64,000 nt of DNA from Dama dama (GCF_033118175.1 NC_083699.1:45543001-45607000), one strand, 5' to 3'. Shown: positions 1-11,574, counted from the stretch's first letter. Made by a program: numbers and translations. Notes: generated from the sequence alone by a model not told the origin.

Positions 1-60
1 ACAAAGGCTTGTCAGATTTTGTCAGATTTGGCCAGGTGTTTGACTGCATCCAGGTGTTGG
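1..60. promoter_or_regulatory. Paired short motifs at the window edge (possible enhancer piece)
   Basis: Seen: TTGTCAGATTT occurs at 9-19 and again at 19-29, and CCAGGTGTT at 32-40 and 50-58, an exact 18-bp step. CAGGTG is an E-box of the type bound by ZEB/SNAI/E-proteins, AGGTGT resembles a T-box half site, and TGTCA is a MEIS/TGIF core. Binding and function are inference. The element is cut by the window edge. Confidence 0.3.
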
Positions 61-99
61 GGAAATGAAAACCACGAGCCCTGCGAGACCAGACACATC

Positions 100-245
100 A
101 GCCGCGCTGTGGGTCTGGCGGGCGCGCCCTCCTCCCGCACCGCCGGCCAGTCCTCCCCCTCCCCCCGCCCCCGGCCTGGCCCCTCCCGCCAGCCTCCTCT
201 CGCCGCTCCCCCCCCCCCCCCAACCCCTCTCTTAGAAGGGCTTCT
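100..245. promoter_or_regulatory. Small CpG-rich, pyrimidine-rich cluster
   Basis: Several CpGs around 112-150 are followed by a C/T-rich stretch that includes a 14-C run at 208-221. It probably belongs to the same regulatory domain as the island at 1290-2545. No TATA box, start site or exon is evident. Confidence 0.4.
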
Positions 246-1289
246 GGGAGGAGAAGGATGAGGCGGGAGAGATCAATCTTTGAAGCTTTCCTAACAAAGA
301 TAAAGCCAACGATTTTCTGTCTTATTTCAAAAGCTTTACCTCTCCCCTGCCTGGCTGGCCTTTCCCACAGGCCAGTGTGGAGAGCCGCTCTATCACTGGA
401 ATGATCTAGCAGACAGCAGTCAGTTTTCTACTCAAATACCTTCCATCCAGCTTCAGATCTAGAGTGAAAGGTTTAAAAAATACTTTAAAAATGTTGGCTC
501 CTACTTGCCTCATTTTGCCTCTGTGAAAGGTGTCCAACATACCTTCCCCCCAAAGAAATAGACATACACACACACCCTTCTTTATCATATCATTTTCCTG
601 CCATTTCTCTCCTGTTTAAACACAGACATAATAACAATTGCTCCCCAACCCAAGCTCAAATGCTTCACTTGGTAAATCTGTCCTCTGGCTCCACCGGAAG
701 TGTCCTGGCAGAAATAAGGGAGACAACAATCTCATTTTTATAAAAATGCATTTATATTCTTAAAAATTGACACACACACACAGTGCAATCATTAAATCAA
801 CTCAAAACTCAATCTCTTCATCTTCCCCTCTTCAGAAGGGGAACAACTGAATAAAGCGGATTTTTATTAATATCAAAAGTCCACAGATATTGAGGGGAGT
901 GATAATGTTTAAGAAGTAAACATTTGTTCGTTTGAAAATAATTTGTACAAATAATATTTGTACAAATAATTTGTAATTTGTACTTTGAAAGTGGTCTTTT
1001 TCCCCCTGAAATTTGGGTTTAAACTAGTAGATGAGGCATTTCCGTACAAAACGAAAAGAAAGGGTGGACCCTAGGCCCCAGTGGGGATTTTCAGGCTCTT
1101 TCGCCGGTTCTGCCGGCAAGCTCACTGTATCTCTTTGGGTGAGTCATTTCCCTTCTCCGGGACATTTCCAAGCCCGTGAAAGGAGTGTGTTTATTTCTAA
1201 GGCCCTGTACTCTCCTGCACTCAGGCTCTTTCTGCAGTAATCAGCTGGGGGAGAGGAGAAGCTTCAGTCTTGCCCACAACAGGATTCTT
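246..1289. other. AT-rich single-copy stretch between CpG clusters
   Basis: No gene is seen. The start (around 270-310) has a compact TCAAT/CTTTG-rich segment that could be a conserved regulatory element. A MIR-like fragment covers roughly 1105-1175. A 15-bp tandem repeat at 941-970 is listed separately. Open frames here are short and lack convincing starts. Confidence 0.5.
941..970. repeat. 15-bp tandem duplication around a palindrome
   Basis: ATTTGTACAAATAAT occurs twice head-to-tail (941-955, 956-970), followed by a decayed third partial copy to about 983. Each unit contains the 10-bp palindrome TTTGTACAAA. Confidence 0.85.
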
Positions 1290-2545
1290 CGGGCCAGAAG
1301 GAATTACACAATCTTGAGTCGCACCCAGCAGCCCCTCTCCTCCGCCCCGGGGCGGTGCCGGTGGCTCCCGATAAGGCGCGGCTCCAATCTCCACGTCCGG
1401 ATGCGGGCCGCTGGCCTTGCTGCCGCTGGCATTAGCCTCTCAATGGAGACCCTCCCGGGCTCTGGCCCCCCGCCGTGCCCGGCAGCATCCGGAGCTGAAA
1501 AGGCGCTGAACTGGAAGCGGGGCGGGGGATGGAGGGATGGTTGGCTCTCCTGGGTCTAGACTCGGGAGCCTTCTCTAAGCAGTGAGTTGCCGCGACTGGG
1601 AGGCGCGCCCCCTCCGCGCGCCCCATTCCATCCCACGTGTTGCTGGGGTGGGGACCTAGGGGTTAAGCTGGACCCCCTCATCGTCACCGCCGTCCCGGGA
1701 AACCTGTCATTAAAGTCAATTAACTTTTCCCACACCCCTTGGCCGGTAACAACCCGCTGCTAGCTTCCTCCCCGGCTCCTAAGTGCAACCAGATGGGCGG
1801 CCAAGCTGCCCCCGCCGCGCGCCCGCCGGGGCCGCCGGGGGTTCCAGGGAGGCCGCCGCGGCTCGCGGCCCGGGCGAGGAGCAGGCCGGGGCGGCCACGC
1901 CGGGCCAGCCCCGGCGGCCCTGCGGCCAAGGTGGTTTGCTTAGCAGGCCCGGCTGCTTTCTGGCAGGAAATGAATAGCTCCCAGATGAGCTCAGGCAACC
2001 TGAGAGGTCGTGAGAACGGCGCGAACCCCCGCCTGTGCAGCCGGCAGCCTGCCAGGCCGCGGGGGGAGCGGGCGGCGGCGGCGGCGGCGGGAGGCCGGGA
2101 GGCCCGGCGGGCGGTGGCGGGGGGAGAGGGAGGAGGGAGCCGCTGACACACGAGCCCGCGCCCGCTCCCGCTGACAGGCAGGCAGCCGCCCGCGCCCGGC
2201 CGCCTCCCCCGCTTCCCCGCCCGGGGCCCCAGCGCCTCCCAAGCAGCAGGCCCTTAGCCGCAGAAACGCGGCCGCCCGACCCGCCGGGCCCGGGGGTGGG
2301 GCCGCCTGCCAGTGTTTTTCCAGTTCCCCCGGTAGCTCCGGGCCGCATTTAGAAGCCGGGAAACTGGGCCGAGGCCAGTGTCGGGGCAGCAGAGGCCCTC
2401 GCGGCCGCCGGAGCCCTGCCAAGCGGCAAGCCAGGCCAGGGCGGGTGGGGGCCGGCGGGGAGAGCGGCCGGGCCAGGGCGGCTCAGCCCACACCGTCGTC
2501 CCAGACAAGACACAGCCGCCCGACGGCACCTCGCGACTCCTTAAA
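1290..2545. promoter_or_regulatory. CpG island (probable promoter), direction unknown
   Basis: CpG dinucleotides are dense from 1290 to 1640 and again from 1740 to 2540, with very high GC. This contrasts sharply with the flanks, where CpG is depleted, and in mammals it usually marks a promoter that is unmethylated in the germline. A (GGC)7 run lies at 2071-2090. Long frames on both strands are the expected result of high GC and have no ATG-led, domain-like protein. A GTGAGT donor-like site at 1582 is on the + strand, and a weaker GTAGGT-type site reads on the minus strand near 2587. Neither fixes direction. Gene identity is not recognised. Confidence 0.75.
2071..2090. repeat. (GGC)n microsatellite in the CpG island
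   Basis: Nearly seven uninterrupted GGC units. It could form G-quadruplex or slip structures. If transcribed it would lie in a 5' UTR-like context, which is inference. Confidence 0.8.
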
Positions 2546-2609
2546 AATAAATGATTCTCATCCCCTCATCTCATCTCATCTCTAGCACCTACCGAGTGCC
2601 CAGCAAGCC

Positions 2610-2905
2610 CCCTGCAAGCGCTAAAAAGATAACATTAAGACCCACCCACCCCCTGCCCTCCCAGGGCTCTCAGTTTAGCTGGGGAGATAGACAAACATCC
2701 AAGTGATTCATCCCAGGCCTGATGTGGCACGTGCCAGAAAAGTTTCAACAATGGGCACCTAAGAACAGAGAGATGGATTCTGATTGGAGAGTAAGCCAGG
2801 TAAGGTCTTTAGAGCGTTGGCACCTGAAGCGGAGACCTGACGGATGCGGTCAAGGAAGAGACCAGACAGGAATGAGAAAGGAAACACAGACAGAGGTAAA
2901 TGTGT
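2610..2905 (+). mobile_element. Degenerate L2-like LINE fragment
   Basis: The order of phrases matches the L2 3' end as I recall it: a total-count/'cagtttagctgggg' phrase, then a 'gcggagacctgacggatg' phrase. Heavily diverged, edges approximate. The GTAAGG donor-like site near 2799 falls inside it and is probably incidental. Confidence 0.45.
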
Positions 2906-2994
2906 AAGTCCAGTTGGGGGAATTCCAGGAAGTTTGCCATGGTTGTATTGAAATTTTCAGGTATATGAATTGGCTTGGAGGCCAAAAACTAGAG

Positions 2995-3177
2995 CCAAAG
3001 CACATGATCTGGCTTCAGGTTGCTGAGGTTGTAAGTCCAGGCAAATTACTTCTCTGCACCTTCTTTGTACCATAGGGTGGTATTTGTACCTCCCCTGGTG
3101 ATATTTCATAGGGTTGTGAGGATGAAATGAGTAAATGCAGGCAAAACATTTGGAGTGGTGCTCGGCACATAAGCCCC
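2995..3177 (+). mobile_element. MIR SINE fragment
   Basis: Ordered MIR core phrases are visible: 'caaattacttctctgcacc', then 'catagggttgtgaggatgaaatgag', then a 'gtgctcggcacataa' end. Ancient mammal-wide tRNA-derived SINE, not functional. Confidence 0.65.
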
Positions 3178-3183
3178 CAATGT

Positions 3184-3387
3184 GTGTTAGTCGGTCATTG
3201 GTGTCCAACTCTTTGTGACCCCATGGACTGTAGCTCACCAGGCACCTCTGTCCATGGAATTCTCGAGGCAAGAATACTGCAGTGGGTTGCCTTTTCCTTC
3301 TCCAGGGGATCTTCCCAACCCAGGGATTGAACCCTGGTCTCCTACATTGCAGGCAGATTCTTTACCGTCTGAACCACCAGGGAAGCT
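3184..3387 (-). mobile_element. Bov-tA-type SINE, minus strand
   Basis: The reverse complement starts with the tRNA-Glu-like head (GCTTCCCTGGTGGTTCAG) and continues into the BovB-derived body. Both outer edges carry CAATGT (3178-3183 and 3388-3393), a plausible short target-site duplication. Frames across it are shadows. Confidence 0.9.
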
Positions 3388-3548
3388 CAATGTAGGTCAG
3401 CTATTATGATTCCTAAACCACAGTGAGGGATGGCCACCAAACGGGAAAGCCAGCCCTGGCCTTCGCCCAGTGATTTCAGGAGCTGCTTGTGACTGCACCA
3501 GCTATGTGAAAGTACCACTGCCTCTTCCCTAGGTTCTGAATTTCATGT

Positions 3549-3755
3549 GTGTACATGCTTATTTCAGGCGTGTCCAAATCTTTGTGGCCCTATGAACTGT
3601 AGCCCTCCAGGCTCCTCTGTCCATGGGATTCTCCAGGCAAGAATACTAGAGTGGTTTGCCATGCCCTCCTGCAGGGGATCTTCTCAACCCAGGGATCAAA
3701 CCTGCGTCTCCTGCATTACAGGCAGATTCTTTACTGCTGAGCCACCAGGAAAGCC
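3549..3755 (-). mobile_element. Bov-tA-type SINE with 13-bp target-site duplication
   Basis: Same structure as the previous SINE, with tail on the left and tRNA-like head on the right. Perfect CTGAATTTCATGT flanks at 3536-3548 and 3756-3768 mark the insertion. Mobilised in trans by BovB in ruminants (established knowledge). Confidence 0.93.
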
Positions 3756-3768
3756 CTGAATTTCATGT

Positions 3769-6370
3769 ACTCATTCATTAATTATTGAACCAGGCACCAT
3801 GGAAATAAAAGGAAGAAGGAAGGCATGATCTCTGTAGCTATAAAGCTGTAACAGGCCCAACAGACCAGTAAAAATAAATAAATAAATAAATTTAAGTATT
3901 CTATGTTAAATGCCATAGAAGAGGATTAGTGTACACTAGTGGTACCAAAAAGTAACACTTCATATCGGGTAACTTTTTGGGCCTCCAAATCATGATTAAT
4001 CTTTGTGTACATTTTTGTGACCTTAGAAAGGGCTGATGTGGTAAATAAAAAACTAGTCAAATTACACCTAAGAAAAATTAGTGTCAAATGGCTAATTTCA
4101 AGATTCATCTTTTTACAATACTAATATCTTCTGAATGTGCAGAGTCATCTTAATACAGTCAAGGAAAGGACTGGGAGTTCGGCAATCCTGGTTCCAAATT
4201 GATCACTGCCTATGAGATGCTGAGCAAGCCCTCCTGAGTCTCTGGCCATTAATTTCCTCACTGACAAGGCAGAAGCTTAGACCAGAAGTCTCTGAAGTCC
4301 TTCTCAACTCCACGGTCTGTAATTCTCTCCTTACGGTGAATATGCCTCTATACACATGCACTGTAGCTTACAGGAACCTATATCTGCAAGAACCTATATC
4401 AGGCACATTTCAAAATTTCAACCAAGGTCCTGGGATGGTTTTACAATCAAGTATTTGCATCTGCAGTCAAAGATGTGGAAACAGACCTGAAGCATGGGCC
4501 CTGTACCTGCACTATTGCAAGAAAATAGTGCACAATGAGTTCTTGGAGACCTGTGTGTTAGTGAGACCCATCAAAGGAAGACTACATCTGATAGGATTTG
4601 CCTACATATCTGCCACTAAGACATTATCCTTCTTTGTGATATCTTGTTACCTTCATTGGAAAACAGAATAGCAAGAATTAAAAGTGCCATCACTTTCTCT
4701 CTTCATCCTAAGCACCACCCCTCACCCCAACCCCCACCTACCACTCCCCCCTCCCACCCTTTCACTTGCCCACTTCTTTTCTGAAGAGAATTTGGTTATC
4801 AGACTCTCTCCATTTAGGGAACATATTTCCACAACTGGTTAGAGTTTTTCCACTAGTACACTTACTGAAGTAACTAAACTTACCGGATTAGCCTGGTTAA
4901 ACAAGAATGAATTAGTGAAATCAGTGTAAATTAGTGAAAAATCTGAATTTTAAATATCTAATAGAAGGAAAAACAGTAAACTTGGCAAATACTTGTAGTA
5001 AGTCTGAATTCATAATTGACAGAAGCACTTGCTTTCATAAAACTAATGCACTAAATTCATTTAAAGGCTATATTCTCTTAAGCAGGTTAAACATAGCTCT
5101 TACAGTACTATTTATAATATAAATCTTTATAGTAAGAATAAGAAGAGCCATGATTGCAGCATAAGTAAATACTTGAAGTCTGAATTAATAAAAGGCTTTA
5201 CTGCAGCTATTCTATGTCTGGATATATTTCCAGTTGTAATTTGCCTTTAGTGAAGCAGCGATCAATGACTTCTTTTTTTGTTTAGAATTGCAAGTATCAC
5301 TTAATGATAGTGATGCTATTTAAGAAATATTCTTTGTAATTTACTCTAGTTTGTTATTAAAAAATGCAATCAGTTTCATGTTAACTAATTGTGCTAGTTT
5401 AGTCATCAATGTGAGAAGTGAAATTTATAAATCCAGTTGACAAAATCTCCAGCCTAGAGAAAAACTACTTCAACGGACAAACACCACCACCCTAAACTTC
5501 ATGTTTTCTACAATGTAGTTTTTTTTCTATTAGCTTTTCCCATAAAAATGTGTCCATAGGCATCAAAATGTAGAACAGGAATATTATTCTCTTAATGGGG
5601 CAGGAGAGGGTAAAAGCCATATCAAATTGATTTCAGAAGCAGAATCCTGTGTGACATTTAGGAGTAAAGTACTGAAGGCATTTTTTCATTTTAGCGAATA
5701 CCTAACAGATACTCAGGGTCAGGGATGAGATACAAACCGTAAAGGAAGGCTTCCCATACACCACATTTGTGAAGAACAAATAGTTTCGAACACAGAGTTA
5801 TTCTTCCCTGTGTCTCTTCCATAATTAGGGCCCATATGATTATTTTCGTACAAATAATGTAGAATTTTGCAGAATCAAATAGATATTTTCCTTGAAACTC
5901 TAGGTAGCAAAGTAACTGTGGAATTGGCCATTAATACCTTATAGAGGTGAACAAGCCTCTAAAAAACTCTGAAACTAAAGGCTCATTTGGTTTACTTTTG
6001 TTTTCCTGCTTTGGAGTTGGGGGGGAAGGGCACGGTGGGAAAGGAGCATAAACTATGATCATCTAGAGAACTCAGAACCTACTTTACTGTGATCTCGTTG
6101 AGACTGCATTTTAAGTTTAAAATAGGGAGTATCCATCCAAAGAAGAGACATTTTAATGCTGGGAGAAGTTCATAAAGGATAACTTAAAATGTCATTCTTG
6201 CCTCAAATATTCACACAGCTCCTATATCAAAGATCTGAGGCTGTAGTCATATTTACACACATACACTAGTTTAAAAATAGAAGCTGGATTTTGAGCAATT
6301 GATTGTTTTGGGATATGGCATCTAGTCTCTAACCTGATATGGGATTGAATTCAACTTAATATTTTTATTA
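3769..6370. other. AT-rich single-copy region
   Basis: No gene is recognised. It contains an (AAAT)n run near 3872-3893 and a MIR fragment at about 4165-4325. Frames at 4336-4671 and 4934-5122 are stop-poor by chance and have no domain features. The stretch 4870-6300 shows no repeat that I recognise. Confidence 0.5.
4165..4325 (+). mobile_element. MIR-family fragment
   Basis: 'ctgggttcaaat'-like start, a 'tctgagtctct...atttcctca' core, then the 'gaagtccttctcaactc' type end seen in MIR copies. Strongly diverged. Confidence 0.5.
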
Positions 6371-6380
6371 GCATAATGTA

Positions 6381-6550
6381 TTTTATTGAAGAATAGTTGA
6401 CTTACAATGTTTCAGGTGCACAACTAGGTGATTCAGTTATACATATATATTATTTTTCATATTATTTTCCACTATAGGTTATTATAAGATATTGACTATA
6501 GTTCCCTGTACTATACAGTAAAACTCTGTTAATTGTTGTGTATCTATTTT
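6381..6550 (-). mobile_element. Artiodactyl L1 3' UTR fragment, minus strand
   Basis: Contains the phrases 'gttgacttacaatgttt', 'ggtgattcagttatacata' and 'tatagttccctgtactata' in the order of the reverse-complemented artiodactyl L1 3' end. The same family, in + orientation, is seen at 49.6, 53 and 59.9 kb. Confidence 0.75.
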
Positions 6551-7229
6551 TTAAAATTGGAAACCTAACATTCTATTAATACTAAGTCAAACATGTGGAA
6601 TCAAAATGTCATAATTTCAACTAGGCCAAAATTCGTAAGTTTTCCAAAATATGTATGTTTTACATACATTTAAATATGTGTATACAAAAGATTTTCTAGT
6701 ATGCTTGATAAAGGCCTGAGGAAGAACATCAGATAAAAGAGATGGAAAACTGGAAAACATTTTTAAGACATTGAGTTTCCATGTTTAGTGTAAAGCCTCC
6801 AGCTGGGAGTCCAGATCTTGGCTCTGTGCTTCCCTCCTCTGGGTGAGTCCTCACTGTTCTCCCTGGAAACTTGTTCTTTTTAAAATAAATGCCCCTTTAC
6901 CTGCACTGTCTGAATGAACACCCCACCCCCCGCCCCCCGCCTCCCCGCCACCACCATTGCCTGGTTCTGCTTTTCTTTTGAGCCTACCGGATGGATGATG
7001 CATCACTTTGCCCATCCCAGGTGTGAGTAGGATGGAAGCGATGTGGGGGGATGACGGATGTGGGTGGGTCCCTGGGCTGGAAAGTGAGGACATATGCTCT
7101 GCCCCCATACCCTTGCCCACCCATGGCTCTTCCTTCCTCGGGTGCCATACGCTCTCCCACTCTTTAGTCCTCTGGTCCTGATGGCTCTCCTTCTGGCAGG
7201 TCCTGCCTTCTCCCATTAGGCTTACCTTC
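6551..7229. other. Single-copy stretch, partly G-rich
   Basis: No gene is recognised. The minus strand is open for 149 codons over 6851-7300, but it begins at GTG, is rich in G/E/K, and shows no domain. A good minus-strand donor-like site (AAG|GTAAGC) reads near 7222-7227, without a matching acceptor that I could place. Confidence 0.4.
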
Positions 7230-8520
7230 ACTTGGCTCCATCCTTCTCTTCTTTCACAGGGCTGTGGATCCTTTCCCCCTTCACCAGGGAGGTGGTCCAC
7301 AGAACATCAGCTCTTATTCCTAAATTTTCAACCTCATTTTACTTTTCCTTGCTGTACATAAATACATTTATTTTTCTACCATCTTTCAGAGCCAACGTCC
7401 CCCACCCCACACCCCTCTCTCCACCTCAGGCTGCTCTCCTCCCTTTTCACCGAGGGCCCTAGAATCTAGCTAGTAGCCCCCTTGCCTCCTTTCTCTTTCC
7501 CTGTTACCTGTGCAGCCAGACCTGTGAGTGCCCCTCTCTCCGTGAACAAATCAGATGGTCCCTCTTTTGTTCTTTCCTCATCAACACTTGTGAGGTTCTG
7601 AGTATGTGCAGACTCCATCCTGAAATTCCCTCCTTCCTACACCCCTGTGGCACATGTTTCTCCTGACTTCCTCCAGCCTCTCTGGAGACTTCTCAACATC
7701 CACCATGGTATTTTTTTCCCCCTTGACCCACCCATTAAGGTCAGTGTCCTTGAAAAATCTATCCATGCCCTTTTCCTCTTGTCACTCCATCACCCACAGC
7801 GTGAAGACCCACTGGCATCTTCATCAAATCTGGTATCTTCAGTCCCAGATTCTGCCCTGAGCTCCAGATTGTGGACCCAGCTACCTGTGGGCCATCTCCA
7901 CGCGACAGTCCTTAGGCCCCCACCTCTGTGAGATGTCCTACCTCTGATTTCCCAGGCTCAATGTGTCTTCCTCAACCCCACCACCAGTCTCCTCCCTGCC
8001 TCCCAGGGGGCACAAGGAACCATGAGGCTTCCCCTTGGTCATTGCCTTTGTGGAGGAGTTTCCAGCAGGAGTTTCATTGCTTTCATCTCCTTCAGACTGC
8101 TTTCTTCACCTTCAGTTTTGCTTCCCTCCAACCATCAACCACACACTCCAGCCACACATCCAAACAACCACATCTCTGAGAAAACACCTCCATAGGCTTC
8201 CTATTGCCTCCACCACTGGAGAAGCTCAGATGGTTTACTCATGGCCTAGCCTCCTGCCTTATTGCCTACAAGAAGTCAGCATCCCATCCACGTTTCCTCG
8301 GGGTGCAAAGCTGCTGCACCAGTGCCATGAGCCTCCCCCCTGCCCCCGCCCTCACCCACCCCTGCGCTGGAAGAATCCCTCCTCCACTTCTCCATCCAGA
8401 GACCTCCTACCTTTGCATCCTTCAAGACTGCTCAATTCACCTGGTTTCCAGAAGCACATCTTGAGGCCTCCAAATCCTGGCTCTGACCCCTACCTCCCCC
8501 TTTCCCCACTGCTGGAGCAT
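7230..8520 (-). mobile_element. L2-like LINE remnants, minus strand
   Basis: C/T-rich sequence with L2 reverse-strand phrases: 'ggcttcctattgcc' near 8196 and 'catccttcaagactgctcaa' near 8418-8437. The several overlapping plus-strand frames here are antisense reading of an old LINE, not genes. It is probably more than one fragment, with approximate edges. Confidence 0.5.
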
Positions 8521-8699
8521 TTAACACAGCACTGATGACGCTGGATTACAGTGTCTCTTTATCTGTCTACCCAGCTCAGACTCTGTGACTTTTGGAGGCA
8601 AAAGCAACATACTTTTTCTCTACCTGTAGTAAGTGGCACAGTCAATGGCTGCTGTACAGAGGTCATTCAGGAAGGTGTACATTGCTAATATAAGAAAGA

Positions 8700-8870
8700 G
8701 GATATTAATAAAAATAGCAACTTACATTTGAATAATTTGAATTTAAGTTTCACAAAATGCTTTCACAGACATCCTCATTTAATCCCAAAAGCAATCGATG
8801 TAGGTAAGTAGGACTGAACATGTAATCCCCATAGCAAATGTGGACAATTCGTCTCAAAGGGAGTAGATGG
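8700..8870 (-). mobile_element. MIR-like fragment
   Basis: 'cttacatttgaat', 'catcctcatttaatccc' and 'gatgtaggtaagtag' follow the reverse MIR order. The GTAAGT inside belongs to this repeat. Confidence 0.5.
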
Positions 8871-9849
8871 TTTGGCCAAAGTGGCAGCTAGAGAGAGCCA
8901 GGTGGGTCTTTGGAACCCTCCTCTTCTGGCTGGAGTGTCACACTTCCCTCATTTTCTGCAGAAATGGACCGGACTTTGAAATGGACGGAAGTGGAGCTGT
9001 ACTTCCTAAAGCCTGTCTCTGTGGTTGCCTTTCCCTGCTGACTTTGAAGGGCAAATAAACCTAGATCTAGTCTCAGTGGTCCATGCACTTTTGCTACATG
9101 TATAGCTAGAACTACTTTGGAACTGCTGGAAATCTGTTGTCCTCACTCCCACTTTGCTGTGTTAGACATGTAACCGAGTCTCTTAGGGAATGAGAACTGC
9201 AAGTCCCTTCCTTCCTCCTGTATACTGAGTGACAGAATTGATGCAATCAAAGGCAAGTTTTCTTTACATGTAAAGCTTAGTGATTCTCAGCACAAATGAA
9301 CTACCAGGAACTTCTCAGAACCAAAAATTAGAAAGAGAATGGGAAAGTCCTAAACTTTAAGAGGAAAAAGTATTCAATTTTGAAGATCATATTTGTGCAG
9401 GCTGGTTTAAGAGTCATTCTTTAGTATGTGAATGAGTCACACCATGACCCAGAGAAACCAGTGGGTATAAGTGTCTAAGGGTGTAACAAAAGGTTCCAAA
9501 GTACCAGCCATGGAGGCGGCCACACCAGAACAGCTGCCAGGACAATGTGGCTGTTTGCAACAAGATCAATGCAGTCTCTGTAAGCAAAACATCCCCCGAG
9601 CCACGAAGCAGTTGCTAAATTTCCTGGTATAGTTTGTTTGGGCTTTTCTTTCCTGTCTGTGACCGCCGGTGTTTTGCATCCCAGTTTTGTGTTAGATTGC
9701 AATGAGCGTGTATTACCTGAAGGGTTTCTTCAGAAGAGAGAGTTTGTTGAGGTCACTTGCAGCTCAGGATGCAGTACCAGAAGTGAGGGGGCATCTGGGA
9801 CCAGTGGGTCACTGGCCCACAAAGCAGCTCTTGGTTGCAGCTGACTAGT
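8871..9849. other. Single-copy stretch, no gene recognised
   Basis: Neutral base composition and no typed repeat. Frames on both strands are below 80 codons, overlap each other, and lack splice or domain support. Confidence 0.45.
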
Positions 9850-10110
9850 TATTCATCAGGGATTCATGCAGCACCTACTCTGCGCCAGCACTGTTCCAGG
9901 CACCAGAGTTTCTACAACAAACAAGACCGGCCCGGCCTTGGCTCTCAGAGTGCACACATCCCACTGCAGAGAAGACAACCAAAAAATAAAATAAATAAAT
10001 GAAAGAGGGAACATCAGCTCATGGTAAATACTATGAAGCAACTAAAATCAAGTGCTGATAGAAGGGACAGAAGTGTGACCAGGGAACACCTTACTGAGGA
10101 GGGGACTCCT
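9850..10110 (+). mobile_element. Old LINE fragment (L2 or L1M type)
   Basis: Phrases 'cagcacctactctgcgccag', 'gttccaggcacc', 'aataaataaatgaa' and 'aggaggggactcctgaag' run in the order of an old LINE 3' region. Class L2 versus L1M is not certain. Confidence 0.5.
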
Positions 10111-10632
10111 GAAGCCAGGAAGGCCAGTTAAACAAAAAACCCCCCAAAAAATCCAACCAGATTTTGCAGACCCGGTCAGTGAAGGTAAAAAATGTCTCTT
10201 CTGGCCGACCTGGCAAGGTCTGTAAATGGCTGAGTGTGATGCCCAGGGCCACAAAGAGAACCAACGTCATTTGCTGCTGTTTCATGAATATAGTTACTAA
10301 AAACTTCTCCACAGTTTGCAAAGCACCTGAAATATTCAAGGTAGAAGCTGATTCAAAGAAAACTGATGAAATCTCTTTGTTTTCTGTAGGAAGATGTGGG
10401 GTCTGGGGCACCAGCCTTGGTTTTGTAATCATGTGTACATTCCATAGATATCTTCTAAGCTTCCACTTTGCACCCAGGGGTGGGCTGGGAACCCTGGAGA
10501 TGTAGTGGTGAACAGATGCGAAGGCCTTCAAGGAAGTCACAGTTTAGAGAGGGCCATGGCGTGCGGACCATATAGGAGGAAATGTGATGAAAGCCATCAT
10601 CTCAATACCCCATGCTGGTCTAGCCAGGAGTC
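10111..10632. other. Mixed single-copy and L2-like sequence
   Basis: 10111-10430 holds nothing I can type. From about 10430 to 10590 the wording ('ggtgggctgggaaccctgg', 'gtagtggtgaacagatg') looks like an old LINE again. The 149-codon minus frame at 10091-10540 has no domain and spans this repeat. Confidence 0.35.
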
Positions 10633-11200
10633 TTTGTCCATGGTTCTGTATTTATCAATTCAATCATTTATCAAATATGTATTGTATACCCACTGTGTGT
10701 CAGGCCTTGAGCTACAAAGGACAATAAGGCAGAAGGAGGTCCCTGGTTTCTAAGGACTTAAGCTGTAGTCAGGAGGAAAGAGAGAACAAAACATTACACA
10801 AAGAAATTGACAAGGTAATTTCTATACTGATGAAATCTTCTGAGGAAATTAAAGTAGGGCATGAGATAGCCCTGGGGAGGGAGATGTCCTCTAGAGAAGA
10901 CTGTGAAGGGTAGGAGGATTCAGCAAGCCAAGATCTCAGGAGAGAACACAACAGGCAGGGACATGGTAGAGAAAGTCCAGCATCAAGAAAAAGCAGTGGC
11001 GTGCTGAGGGAACAGCAAGGCCGCATGCCTGAAACAAGCTGACAAAGGGGAGAGGGGCCCTCACTCGGCCTCAGGAGAAGCTGGCAGGTCACAGGGGACC
11101 TTGATGGTCTCAGTGACAAATCTGTGTCCAACCCAAAGAGCAATGGGAAACCACTGGATCAGTGATGCCTAGTAGAGAATAATGGGTGATTTAAAATGTT
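10633..11200 (+). mobile_element. L2-like LINE fragment
   Basis: A long ordered match by recall: 'tatacccactgtgtgtcagg', then a 'gggaggg...gaagg' section, then 'gtgctgagggaacagcaagg', then 'gggaaaccactggatcag'. This fits the L2 3' end in sense orientation. Confidence 0.6.
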
Positions 11201-11352
11201 CCAGTAGCTACGTTTTTTAGAAGTACAAAGAAACATTAATGTTAATTATAATATAACATTTAACTCAATATATCCAAAAGATTACTTCAGTATGTAATCC
11301 ATGTGCAAAATTATTAATGGGGTGTTTGACTTTCTGTTTTGGGGAACTAGTA

Positions 11353-11574
11353 CAAAGAACTGACTCATTTGAAAAGACCCTGATGCTGGAAAAGATTGAA
11401 GGCGGGAGGAGAAGGGGATGACAGAGGATGAGATGGTTGGATGGCATCATCGACTCAGTGGATATGAGTTTGAGTAAGCTCCGGGAGTTGGTGATGGACA
11501 GGGAAGCCTGGTGTGCTGCAGTCCATGGGGTTGCAAATAGTCAGACATGACTGAGCAACTGAACTGAACTGAAG
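11353..11574 (+). mobile_element. BovB LINE 3' end (5'-truncated)
   Basis: Begins near 'gaactgactcatttgaaaag' and runs to the BovB terminal phrase 'gacatgactgagcaactg' with a 'aactgaactgaactgaa' tail. Only the last ~220 bp of the element remains, covering the C-terminal coding end and tail of BovB ORF2. Confidence 0.9.

Noticed and set aside
1138..1145. GTGAGT donor-like site
   Set aside because: Sits in a MIR-like 'gggtgagtcatttccc' segment, so it is likely incidental.
1720..2422. Long open frames on both strands in the CpG island (up to 189 codons)
   Set aside because: They overlap on both strands, are Ala/Gly/Pro/Arg-rich from GC bias, and at least the 1739 frame starts at TTG. No domain or splice support.
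3184..3755. tRNA-like sequences
   Set aside because: They are heads of Bov-tA SINEs, diverged and without a separate cloverleaf gene. No real tRNA, rRNA or CRISPR array was seen anywhere.
6851..7300. 149-codon minus-strand frame
   Set aside because: Starts at GTG, is low-complexity in G/E/K, and has no recognisable domain or paired splice sites.
10091..10540. 149-codon minus-strand frame
   Set aside because: Crosses old LINE-like sequence, has no domain, and is opposed by an open plus frame.
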